NCBI GenBank assembly: GCA_022560025.1
Contig: JAFISE010000112.1
Coordinates: 45,678-109,677 of the forward strand
Direction of reading: 5' to 3'
Source: Stagonosporopsis chrysanthemi
Lineage: Eukaryota; Ascomycota; Dothideomycetes; Pleosporales; Didymellaceae
Length of the DNA stretch: 64,000 nucleotides
The position numbers were made by a program, and so were the translations under genes. The notes beneath the pieces were generated by a model. That model saw only the letters and a list, made by a program, of their open reading frames with translations. It was not told the DNA's origin and did no database searches. Shown piece by piece: positions 1 through 10,063 of this stretch. The number at the start of each line of letters is the position of its first letter. Position 1 is the first letter of the stretch.

Positions 1-490
1 ATAACTGTCAATCAGCGCACAAAGATTGTTTCCCGATGGTTGGGATATTTAGGCCTATCCCTGACCATTTATACAAATCACTGTCCTCTCATGTCGTTCT
101 TGCTAACAATCTGCAAAAATTTTCTTTACAGAGATAGGAAGACGTAAAGAAGTACCGATATGCTAGATTGACTCGAACGTCTCTGTAACAAGATAGATTG
201 AAGCCGGAATCCTTTATATACCCAGGCACACAATAAACTAATGAGGGCAGGAGCAGATATCTGAAAAGCGAGAAGGATACAACAGTAAAGAGTCACTAGT
301 GTGCTTCCATGGGCGAGCTATTTCTGGTATTTCAGAGCATGTGTTCATTGTGCAGGCCACTTGCGGTTGTAGGCGGACGTTGCAATCCAGACCCGCCTTA
401 CTTGTTTGGGACTAGAGCCATTAAGAGACATAACCTTGGAACATTTCCAGGTCATGTTACAACCTAGAAATCGCTAACTTCAAAGCCACA
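1..490. other. left-edge non-coding stretch
   Basis: No coding pattern seen. A TATA-like run (tttatata) lies near 212-219, about 270 bases before the first gene, and could belong to its promoter. The rest shows nothing I can name. Confidence 0.5.
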
Positions 491-1090
491 ATGGAAGATC
501 TGAAACGCATTCGAGAATCTCTCGAGCGGAACGCAGATCTGAGGTGGGGCTTCATTATTTATCGCTGCACCTACGACGACGACGAGAAGTGGGCCAGCTT
601 CATGGAGTTCTTAAATACACGAGTGCGGCTCAATCTTCAGGACGAGGGTGGGGAAGATTTGTTCGAACGTATCGACTGGGCTGTGCAAGAAGACCGCAAA
701 TCGCTCGACGCCGCAGGATCTGATGCAGTAAGAGAGTACGCAGCAAGCCGCTCGAGCAAGCAGTAGAAGGCTTTCAGAGCAGCTCCCAACAGTGACAGGA
801 AATTCGCTACATGGGTGCAAAGTTCTGGCGAGGGAGATGATTGGCTGGGCACCCCGCGCTTTTGTGCATGTGCCATGATCTCAAAAGATGAACTTGACTC
901 CGTACTGGATGGACCCCCGGCTGAGGAGTTTGATGCGCAAGGAGAGGGATTCCTGACGCTTGTCTCACTTGACGAGGAGGAGGGATATCAGCTTGTGGGC
1001 ATGTCTTATCTGGTTCCCAGGATCTACGCATTGCTGGGAGGGCCAGGTTGGGAGAACTTTGCTGTTGAGGATGACATCGCGATACCGTAA
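491..1090 (+). CDS. uncharacterised fungal family protein, copy 1 (two exons, 178 aa)
   Basis: I recognise the pattern of an unnamed fungal family (RWGFIIYRCTY near residue 18, then IDWAVQED near 62) but know no function for it. Exon 1 is 491-735 and exon 2 is 799-1090. The frame continues past the intron but meets a TAG at 764-766, so a 63-nt intron (gtacgc...gacag, 736-798) is proposed. The support is strong: copy 2 at 23710-24302 has an intron at the same place and phase, and both copies have exons of exactly 245 and 292 nt. The stronger-looking donor gtaaga at 728 gives no open frame with the 798 acceptor, and the branch site is weak, so splicing should be confirmed. No signal peptide or membrane segment; the protein is acidic and probably intracellular. 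Intact if the intron is right. Confidence 0.75.
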
Positions 1091-2121
1091 GGTGCATTAT
1101 GTTTCAAAATCTAGAATTCTATTAAAAAGCCCGTGTCGCAATCTGACCTGCCTGATTTTCGCTTCCAGTGCCGTAAGGTCTTACGAACTCAGGCCTAGCT
1201 TACCTTGCAAAACAGCGGTGACGACGCGTACAGCAACGGTGAGGCATATCTGCGTAGCCACCAACTGATAGAATGGCAACAATGATGCAAGATATGTATT
1301 TCTGCAGTATGAATTCCTGGAATTTTCTTTGATTGCGTGCCAGGATGGGGATTGGACAACACATCATCAGGGGAAATAGTATTGAATTGTGGTTTCTTCA
1401 CTTTCCCAAACGCTTGGTTAGTATAAAAATAGTTCCCCTGAAACTAATTCCACTATAGGTGGACTGATGTCTATGCTGCGTCGAGTACAGATGGTGGGGT
1501 TTGTGCCTCGATGGGCGAGTTACAAATAACAAGGCTGAGCAGCGATGTTACAGAAGGCGGGCTCACAGCACAAGGCTGATTTTTGAGCCGGTTTGAGCAC
1601 ACTCATCATTGGACAGACCCCACCTCCGCTACAGTCATTTGGGTGTTGTAGGCTGATTAAATACGGCACCTACAGATTGTACCCGGTGGGCACAAAGCCC
1701 GCGTAGTGCAAAAGGCTAAAATTTCATTGAGTACAGGGCTTAGACTGCATCGAATGGGTATGGCTCACGATCACACACCCATAAATGACTGTCGTCAAGT
1801 TTAGAACTAAATTTAAAGCCACATGCGACTACGCAACGTCGTTTGCGAAACTCAAGCCCTCGGCAATTATTTCCATGTCCTTCAGTGGTATTCTTGCTAG
1901 GAAAAGCCATCTGGAATATATCCAGGCTCTGGGAACAACTAGCCCCCGACACATCTCAATTTGGCACGCAGGTTTTACCAACATCATCCTCCAAAAGCCG
2001 AGCGACCACGTCCTCAAAGCCTGAAGGTGTAATTACTTTACTCTCTATATACCCGTCAGAGCTCCGTAATCAACAAACATCGATAGTGGCTCCCAGTGCT
2101 CTAAGGATTTCCACCGAGAAG
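1091..2121. other. intergenic, no gene seen
   Basis: No reading frame with protein-like composition. A TATAAAAA-like run lies near 1422-1429, about 700 bases before the next gene, too far to be assigned with confidence. Confidence 0.5.
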
Positions 2122-4263
2122 ATGCAACGTAACGCCCGTTCTGGACAGTCATTCCAACACACTAGAAAAGCTGTAGTCTCATGGGCTCTTGAGCTAGCTG
2201 CTCTGATATTGAGCGTCGGGTCCCTTATTGCTATCGCCGTTGTGCTCAGACATGAGGATTCCTGGCCCCTCTCTGCATGGTCATTCACCTTCACCCTCAA
2301 CACCGTTATTGCTGTCCTTGGCACACTGACGAGAACCACACTTGCGTTTGTGCTTAGTGCTTGCATTGGACAAAAAAATGGGCGTGGTTGCGAAAAAGAA
2401 GTGATGGTTTGGATGCTTTCAGAAGATTTGACGAAGCAAGTCGGGGGCCGTGGGGCGCGACCCGTTTGTTCTTCTGGTTACGGCTGAGGCAAGAGATCCA
2501 TTCGTTGCGTACCGCTCAGATTCGATTCTAACTATTTGCTAGAAACTGGGAATCCATCGGCGCTTTGGTCATCATTGGAACTGTTGTCTTTAATCCATTC
2601 TTGCAAGCGGTGATCTCGAACCATGGGCAGCTCGATGATATTCCCCTAGCATCAGGTAGTCGAGTTGTTTCTGTCACAGTGAGTGCAAGCAGTGCGGGAA
2701 GATTTGAGGATTGAACTGAGGTTGTATTGTGCGAAGCTACGAACAGTATGTATACATGGGTAGCTGTAAACAGCGCTAGTGCAGGAGAGGCAGCCTCGTC
2801 TCACTAGAGGTGAGGTGCAACTGCACGTGAGGCAGGAGATGCCCTCAACCGTGACAGTTTCTGTTACAAACGCGACAATTGCAGCGACCCAAAAAATCGA
2901 TGGTGATGTCATCATCACGGACGGTGGGCCTAAGTTTATATACAACACCTCAGCTGGTGAAGTGTCTTACATGGGAGGTATAGTCAGCCGGCCTGATTTT
3001 GGGGTGGTCAGTTCAATCTACAACGGGTTTCAAAATACAACATCGTACTGCAGCGAAAGTCACAGCTATACATGTACAACAGGTAATTGTACATGGCCAG
3101 TCTTTGCATCAGCAGCTTTCTGCAGCTCTTGCAACGATGTTTCCATCCATTTGAAACGTGTTTCTGGCAACGGCCCAAATGGCTCAAACCACCCTCCACC
3201 AAGCTGGATCAGAAAACCGGGAGGGAACTACACTGCATACACTTTGCCGTATACCAACATCTCGAATTACGACGATACTAGTCCAGTCTCTCCCTCTGAA
3301 AGATCACCTCCGACCTGGATGGCCGCAAACTTGACATCCAATCCTCTTAAAACTCTAAGTTTCCAACAAAACGAAACTCTATTGGTCGTTTTTGTGGTTC
3401 TGAAAGCTTCTGAGAGCTGGTTGAGCTCCAATGACTCTTGGATCGCCGCGGATCGGCCTACGGCGACCGAGTGCGCGCTCTTTCTATGCGCGAAAGCGTA
3501 CCAATCCGAGAGTAATAACAACAAGCTTCGAGAAACCATCCTCGGTTCATGGGCAAGCAGAGTTCCAGAATCCTATCAAGCGGATCTGAGCATAGAATAC
3601 ATTGATGGGCCAGGTCTCACTCTTTGGGCTGCTAACTTCGGACTTTCCCTAGACGATAACATGGTGCCTAGAACAGACCTGCAACTTCAAGTTCCGGACG
3701 ACATCTCTCGGGATTTTCCTGAAAGTATGCAGCGAAGGTTCAATGTCTCATATACATTTATCAGAAGCACAATGGATTTTTTCCTTGGCATGACCCGCAC
3801 AGTCAATAAAAGGCAAGACATGATGGCCTACCCCATGGACAATCCTGGCAACATGCCGCCCGTCGTCGACGCTTTATGGGACTCATCGAATCTGACTGCG
3901 ACATTCGAAACGCTGGCAGAGAGCCTTACGAATCAATTTCGCAACACCTCTCCACAACACGTTCAAGGCTCCCTCCAGCAGTGGGTTATACACGTACACG
4001 TTGACTGGCCGTATTTTGCTGTACCGGCTACCATGATTCTGACAGGCATGATTTATGCCATCCTAACTATCTTTGAGTCTATACGCTTGCAAGTGCCGGT
4101 CTGAAAGGAGAGAGCACTACCGACACTTCTACATGGTTTCTCTGACGAGGCACAGAGCTCACTTAGACACGATTATTCGCAGGCAAAGGGGTCGAGACCG
4201 AGGAGAACTGTATGTTTTGCGTATGATGAGAGGGAGGAATGTATGCGACTCATTGCTGGATAA
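2122..4263 (+). pseudogene. DUF3176-family membrane protein, broken
   Basis: Fungal DUF3176 family, of unknown function: N-terminal membrane segments, a long glycosylated outer part and a last membrane segment. Two hydrophobic segments follow the start at 2122, then the family signature [11 protein letters not shown], which lies in a different frame from the upstream part. The shift falls at an A7 run (2372-2378) where eight A would restore the frame. A 54-nt GC-AG intron (2489-2542, branch ctaac) joins to WESIGALV, the third hydrophobic segment. A further intron starts at 2679 (gtgagt); its acceptor is ambiguous between 2784 and 2835. The ectodomain (2836-4020) is rich in NxS/T sites and holds the family CTTGNCTW motif. 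Near the end a TGA (4102-4104) sits where the family has Trp, and the same frame then runs on through LLHGF to TAA at 4261. One frameshift plus one nonsense codon indicate a dead gene. Confidence 0.8.
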
Positions 4264-5788
4264 GATATCGTTGCCTGAGGATCAGATGTATCCGGCACAC
4301 AGGCCGGTGTTGCTATCAAGAATCAACGTAGTGGCGCTGACTGTTGTCGAAGTTGTACACCTTTTACAATCTCGATTCGGCTATCGAATTAATAGACCAG
4401 CATGTCCCTTAACTCCTGGTCGACGCACATTGCGTCTGCACATACACAGTACAGCATGTACATCGCCTTCTGTAGAACGCGCTGTCTCCTCAATGCACTG
4501 TATAGCAGCGGACAACCAAGAGCGTCTCCCAGCAGCATCACTCACAACAAACAACTCGCACTACGTGCCCACAAGTAATTCCCAAGCCAAGCACCCAGCA
4601 GTCTAGAAGCCGCGCATAACCTCGCAAAATGACCCTCATCTTTCCCCTCTCCATGCCGATCAAACACAGCCAATCTCACGCACCGCACCACATCACATCG
4701 CGATCGCAAGCCGACCACAATCACAATAGAAACACCGCAACAACCGTCGAATTTCGATCGACGAGAATTTCTTCCGGCGTCGCGTCGCAGCACCACACGC
4801 CCAGGAGTCCGTTGAGCGGATGGAAAGGAGGTGCGGTGCGCAGAAAGGGATACCGTTGCGCAAGCAGCCCCACGCGAGGCACGTCACCAACGTTGAGAAA
4901 CGGGCAGCAGGGATGGCGGGCGTGCTGAAACAAGGTACCTGACGATCGCCGTGCTGCACGTGATCATTGAGGGTGCTAAGATGAGGGATTACTGATGCTA
5001 CTATACTATGCACCGTACAGTAATAATACCTACCGGTGAGGGATGGGATGGCACACGGTGGAGCGAGCGTTGAGCGGGCACGTCCGAGCGAGGCCTGCTC
5101 TCCAACTCCCTCTCTCCCATCCAGCCCACCACCACAGCGGCGCAGGGCAGCAGGCAGCTACTGCTGCCAAACAAAGCCCGATGACGCCACCACTGCGAAG
5201 AAAAAAAACTCCGCGCTATCGATAACCCGCGCCTTTACAACTCCGCGCGGCGCTGCCGGAGCGAGGCGATTTGCGCAGCAGAGCCGCAAGCGTGGCTGGC
5301 GCCTCATCCAGTCTAAGAATAGAGGGCTGGGCGATCGATATCAAACTTGACCAATCAGCGCGCCCCATCTGGGCAATGACAGCTCGCGTGGGCGGCGTGG
5401 CTGGGCTGATCCCGGAAGACGGTTGGGACGCGGGTTCCTTGCAGCGCGCAAGTCTGGATTCTGGATGGGCGAGGCAGGAGGGGGCGGAGGCTGGTCATGG
5501 CTGGGGCGTACGTATGCTGTGGAGCTGGACTCGGGAGGGATGAGTGGTTTGTCGGGGAGGTGGAGCGTCGGCTTGCGTGTCGTGAATTGGTGTGTTGGGA
5601 CTCGGGGACGGGGTTGTTGTTTGGGAGCCGTGGATATAAGATGTCTGCGTGCTCGCTGGACATAACTCTTTTATCAGTCACTTCATCGAACATACACAAT
5701 CAAACAATAGCTTCGTCACTCTACAATATTTAATACCACATACACGAAACCAAAATCAACCCACAACAAAACCGCCCACACATCCAAA
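4264..5788. other. GC-rich intergenic and upstream region
   Basis: No gene supported; several short overlapping frames look like composition noise. A CCAAT box (about 5352) and a TATA-like element (5635-5640) suggest promoter sequence for the small wall-protein gene downstream. Confidence 0.5.
5635..5640 (+). promoter_or_regulatory. TATA-like element
   Basis: TATAAG about 150 bases upstream of the start at 5789. It lies at the edge of the GC-rich region, where the sequence turns A/C-rich like a fungal 5' leader. Confidence 0.4.
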
Positions 5789-6136
5789 ATGCAGTTCACC
5801 CTCTCCACCATCCTCGCCCTCGCCACCACCGCCGCGGCCCAGTACGGCGTCTCAGCAGTGACCGGCACCTCGCCCTCCTCCTCCGCCGCCGCCGCGGTCC
5901 CCTACCCAACCACCGTCATCGCCAGCTCCGCAGCGCCGTACCCCATCCCGTCGGCCAGCTCACCCGCCGGCGCCGCCTCCGCCTCCGGCACAATCTCAGT
6001 CTCCGTGCAGCCGTCTGGCACCGGCTCCGTGCGTCCGAGCAGCAGCAGCACGGCACCCTTCGAGGGCGCCGCGGCGCAGCTCAAGGGGTCTGCGCTGGGC
6101 CTGTTGGTAGTCGGCGGTGTGGCTATGATGTTGTAG
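5789..6136 (+). CDS. small secreted GPI-type wall protein (115 aa)
   Basis: Single exon. An N-terminal signal peptide (residues 1 to about 17, hydrophobic, ending AAAQ) leads a Ser/Ala/Pro/Thr-rich body without cysteines. The last 20 or so residues are hydrophobic (ALGLLVVGGVAMML) after a small-residue cluster, the usual form of a GPI-attachment signal. This suggests a cell-wall or plasma-membrane mannoprotein. The start is favoured by an A-rich leader (atccaaa-ATG) and a TATA-like element 150 bases upstream. Such low-complexity proteins diverge fast, so no family name is given. The next gene is convergent (minus strand). Confidence 0.75.
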   Translation: MQFTLSTILALATTAAAQYGVSAVTGTSPSSSAAAAVPYPTTVIASSAAPYPIPSASSPAGAASASGTISVSVQPSGTGSVRPSSSSTAPFEGAAAQLKGSALGLLVVGGVAMML

Positions 6137-6828
6137 TGTAGACACACCACTCACCGAGCCCCAATTCACCGAACATCAGCTTTGGCGGGACGGGCAGTAA
6201 CGAGAGGAGCGGAACGACGGCCATTTGGCACTTCACTACACACTATTACACCCACCTCACCCTACCGGACCTAGACCACGCCGACCCGCTCCACAGCGGG
6301 GTTCTGCCAGCGTGGTAACGCCCGGGGGCTTCTTTTAAGGGACGGCGTTCCTTTCTTGTACAGCAAATACAATGGCAGTGCACCACATTATCGTGCCAGC
6401 GCAACATGTGAGCACGGAACAGCATGGCGAGGCTTTAGAGAGAAGGCATAGACTTGATATCCAGCATCTGGCGGTCGATGTATAATGCAGAAATCGGAAT
6501 ATGATATGTTTACATTCACTCCTGGCTTACACTGACTGTGACTAAAATATTGAATTGTGATGTTGATCTTCGTTTTTGACTAACTATGGTTAGGATGTTG
6601 GTTCTTTTGGTTTCTGGCTGAGATTGCCACTGGTGTGCCATTGTTTTTATATTCAGTATTGCGTATCCGCGTGTTCTTACACCACACCAAGGCGGACTAC
6701 TTATGCACCTGATACATTGCAAAGATGTCGACCTTAAGATCGGGATTTACTAGCACGAAGACAGAGCCGCCCGTTAGTGTCATAACACGTCCATATGGGT
6801 ATCATGCCTCACCACCCCACCCGTCCAC
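6137..6828. other. convergent intergenic
   Basis: Holds the 3' ends of the wall-protein gene and the polymerase subunit gene. A hairpin-like stretch of G/C pairs near 6270-6320 could help 3'-end formation. Nothing else identifiable. Confidence 0.45.
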
Positions 6829-8361
6829 TTACTCTTCTCCACCAGGCTGCACAACCCCAATCTCCACGACCTCGACCTCACTCGACTCCAAATCCAGCAG
6901 CACCAGCTGGCCCGTCTCCCTGAACCTCGGCACACTGACCAGCAACACGCTCTGCCCAGCGGGCCCCTCAATGACCTTCCTCCCAAACCTCTCCTGACAG
7001 CCTGCAAAGTACACGTGCGGACACTCCTTCACCAGCAGCGGATCGTCGTCCTGGAACGGGTAGCACCACAGCGTGTCTGGCGCGGTGGGCGCGATGCAAC
7101 GCCACCTGAGCATCATCTCCATGACCTCGAGCGCGTCAACGTCGTCGACATATTTCAGCAGATCGGCGACGGTTTGCCCGCCAGTGCCGAGCATGCGGAG
7201 GCCTTCTATGTCGCCGTCCCAGGGATTTGTGACAGTGTCGAGGCCGTGTATTGTCTCGTTTGTTTTCGCTGGGGGCTCGGCGTAGAGTCTACTTATAGGG
7301 AAGAGAGCTGGGTGCAAGGGTTGTTGCGGGAGAGCGACGTTCGCGGGGTCGTTCGCGCCGGGGATGAGGGTAATGGGGATGGTAGGCAGGAGGTCGGAGA
7401 GGAGTTCGTCGAGGCGTTCGGCAGGCGAGGCATTGTACGCTGAGGCATCGTAGCCGTAAGCGTGCTTCTTGCCCTTCTTCTCGGCAAAGTCTTCTCGCGA
7501 CAGAATCGGACTTGCGCGCGCAAGCGAGTCGCCGGCGATTATGAGACGCGATATCGAACTTGCTGCAGTCTGTGTTGGTGGTCCAGCCGCTTCGCCTGTA
7601 AGGAATTCGATCAGCAAGTCGAGGGACAAATCCTCGTCATTTGTGCCTGTGATGTCGAGACCGGATACAATTGCTATCCTTCCAGCCTTCTCGCGTTTTG
7701 GCTTCGCCTTCTTCGCTTGTGTCAGGGCTGCATCGTCGCGCTCCCACCTCTCAGGCTGCCGCGGCAGGTCGGCGTATTGTGTTGCGATGACCTGGAACGA
7801 GCCGTCTGCTTGCTCTGTTCCCAGCGCTGCGAGCACACAGCCAGTGACGTAGGTTGAGTTCAGGCTCTCACCAGTGACGCGCAGGCGGCCGGACTCGTCC
7901 TCGAGCATCATCTCGTCCTGCGCACCCGACACATACGTCTCGCGCGGCGGCGGCGCAGCGATCCAATGCTCCTTCGATATGTCGTCCAGGACGTTGGGTT
8001 TCAGCGCCATCTCCATGTACACCGTGCCCACGATCCAGCAAAGCTCGCCTTGCCGTACGTCAAGCACGCGCTCGACAAATGTGGCCTTCTCTCCTCCCAG
8101 CTCGAAGTCATCCCATGCCTCGTGCGCCTTCTGCTTGACAGCCTTCTTCAATTGCGCCAGCCGCAGGAAGTACATGTCGGCGAATTGGTGTGCATAGTTC
8201 TTCTCGGTGCCCTTCGGGAGCTCGAATGTGTGGAGGGGATTATAGTGCGACTCGGGTCTCTCTGGTATCGCTGGCGCATCTCCGCTGCGGTTGTAAGACG
8301 GTGGTCTGCGATTGTGGTAAGAGACTTACAAAGGCGCCCCTTTCAGCATGTTGCCGTCCAT
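6829..8361 (-). CDS. POL31: DNA polymerase delta subunit 2 (B subunit)
   Basis: Second-largest subunit of replicative DNA polymerase delta, which binds the catalytic subunit and PCNA in the nucleus. The protein shows the family's N-terminal OB part (FLRLAQLK, then GTVYMEM) and the inactive calcineurin-like phosphoesterase fold (VSGLDI, LIIAGDS, LIPGANDP), followed by the C-terminal FAGCQ and VSVPRF segments. Two exons: 8361-8330 and 8284-6829, with a 45-nt phase-2 intron (gtaagt...ccgcag) after the tenth codon. Total 495 aa, normal for fungal orthologues. The start was chosen because it splices in frame onto a conserved block (LHTFELPKG, NYAHQFADMY). Convergent with the wall-protein gene. Confidence 0.9.
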
Positions 8362-9094
8362 TATGTATGTGAGTGTTGGAGAAAGAGAGAGGGGAGGAGG
8401 AAAGATTCAGTGTTGTTGTTGACGCCCGTGTTGGAGATCGAAATGTTCACATGCGCGACGCGAGTGTAAGGCGCGTCAGCGCGTCACCGCCACGCTTGCC
8501 CAATTAGGGTGCTTAAGAGCTTCATCTACTACTACCATCATTACACTTTAAACGACCTTAACGTAGATCGCCTTGATTTACCTTGACAGGCAAGCTCCAC
8601 AGAAGAGTATCAACGAAGGAATTTGCATGCCAAAGTGTGCTGTTCAGCCACGAGCCTAACAATCTACTCACCATCGCTACTTGCAACAACCTCACCACAA
8701 ATTACTTTAGTTTCCCTTAACAAGACTGAGACAAGTACGTTCGTGAACAAACACATCAAAAGTTCAGACCTGCATAGACACAGACACACGTACATATTCC
8801 CGACTCAAAGTATGCATCATCCGGATCGACCCCCACCCCCCTACGCCTTCACGTCCTCTGCCCTCCCCTGCTTCTCCTCTGCTTCCTTTTCCCTACCCAC
8901 CATCACGCACGTCCCAAATCGGTGTGTACACGACAGCGATGCCTCGAGCTTTCCATAGTATGAATCCAACTTACGAGCCACGTGCACAAATACATTCTCT
9001 CCTACCAGCATCATCATCATCACCTCATCTCACGCCCAGCAAAAGAAAGGAGAAGAAGAAGGAAAGACTCGATGTGAGAATCGGCATTGACGTT

Positions 9095-9130
9095 GATATT
9101 CGTATTGACATTGACATTCGTATTGACATT
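9095..9130. repeat. imperfect direct repeat, attcgtattgacattgac type
   Basis: An 18-bp unit built of GA(C/T)ATT/CGTATT hexamers occurs about twice. Confidence 0.6.
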
Positions 9131-9172
9131 GCACGACGAACGGTGGGCGGAGGGGGGCCCGGGGCAGAGAGA

Positions 9173-9189
9173 GACACACACACACACAC
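9173..9189. repeat. (AC)n microsatellite
   Basis: Eight AC units, followed within 50 bp by a C12 run at 9237-9248. Confidence 0.8.
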
Positions 9190-9510
9190 GGTGCCAATTC
9201 CACCTCGACTCTCGCCCCGCGCCGCCTTCCCTCTCACCCCCCCCCCCCACACGCAACAAGCGCTTCATCTGGCCCATAACCCACAACCCATAACCCACAA
9301 CACCACCCAGCAAAACGCCACGCCACGCCACGCCACACCCGCAGTGCCCACCCAAACCCAACACTCCCAACACCGCCCCCTCCCCCCTTCGGGGCGCCGC
9401 AAAACGCAGCCCTCGATAACGTTCGTATCTGCGAATGACCCGAAAAAAAAGAGAAAGAAGAAGAAGATGAGGAAGTTGCCTGCGACACCGGTACACAAGC
9501 GGGGTATGCC

Positions 9511-9548
9511 GAAGAAGAAGAAGAAGAAGAAGAAGAAGAAGAAGAAGG
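9511..9548. repeat. (GAA)n microsatellite
   Basis: About 12.5 uninterrupted GAA units on the plus strand, flanked by other purine-rich sequence. Likely length-polymorphic. Confidence 0.9.
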
Positions 9549-10063
9549 AAAAAGGTCGTATGCCGAAGAAGAAAACAATCGTATGCGAAGAAGGAGAAGG
9601 AGGAAAAAAACAAGTGTGTGTGTGTGTATGTGTGAAGTAAACGCTAACAGTGAGGCTGCACGCAAACGCAAACGCTACACGCTACACGCAAACGCCATGT
9701 GTGCCCTGTGGAAAAAAACGCCGGATCATGAGTTTGAGAACGAGGATGATGATGGTGATGATGAGGAGGAGGAGGTAAAGCAGTCTCTCTTGCTTGCTTT
9801 GCGCGTGCGCGTGCTGGCAATTGCTCCAGATCGACGACAACAGTAACAACGACAGTAACGACGACGACGTGATGATAACGGGTAAACGACGGATAAAAGC
9901 CAGAAGCCCACAGAGCCAGCCCATGGCCCTTCCTTTCAAGATTACGATTGAGAAATTATACAGAATGGGGGGGTGTGTGTGTGTAGCAAGCTAGATAGAC
10001 AGACAGACAGACAGGCGGGTAGGGGAGAAAAGGTCATTACAACATGCGTGCGTGTGTGGGGCG

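Larger units (their letters stand above)
8362..10063. other. intergenic, low-complexity rich
   Basis: 1.7 kb between two minus-strand genes. Dominated by simple repeats (listed separately) and purine- or pyrimidine-biased DNA. The several 60-240-codon open frames here translate to repeats (poly-K, poly-S, THTH) and are not supported as genes. Confidence 0.6.

Noticed and set aside
764..766. TAG as a disabling stop in family copy 1
   Set aside because: It falls inside an intron at the position conserved with copy 2, and removing the intron gives exon lengths identical to copy 2.
2508..2542. 34-nt GT-AG intron in the DUF3176 gene
   Set aside because: Too short and gives the wrong frame; the 54-nt GC-AG choice restores the family sequence.
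8924..9671. Overlapping long frames on both strands
   Set aside because: Produced by GAA, AC and C runs; translations are poly-Lys, poly-Ser and similar.
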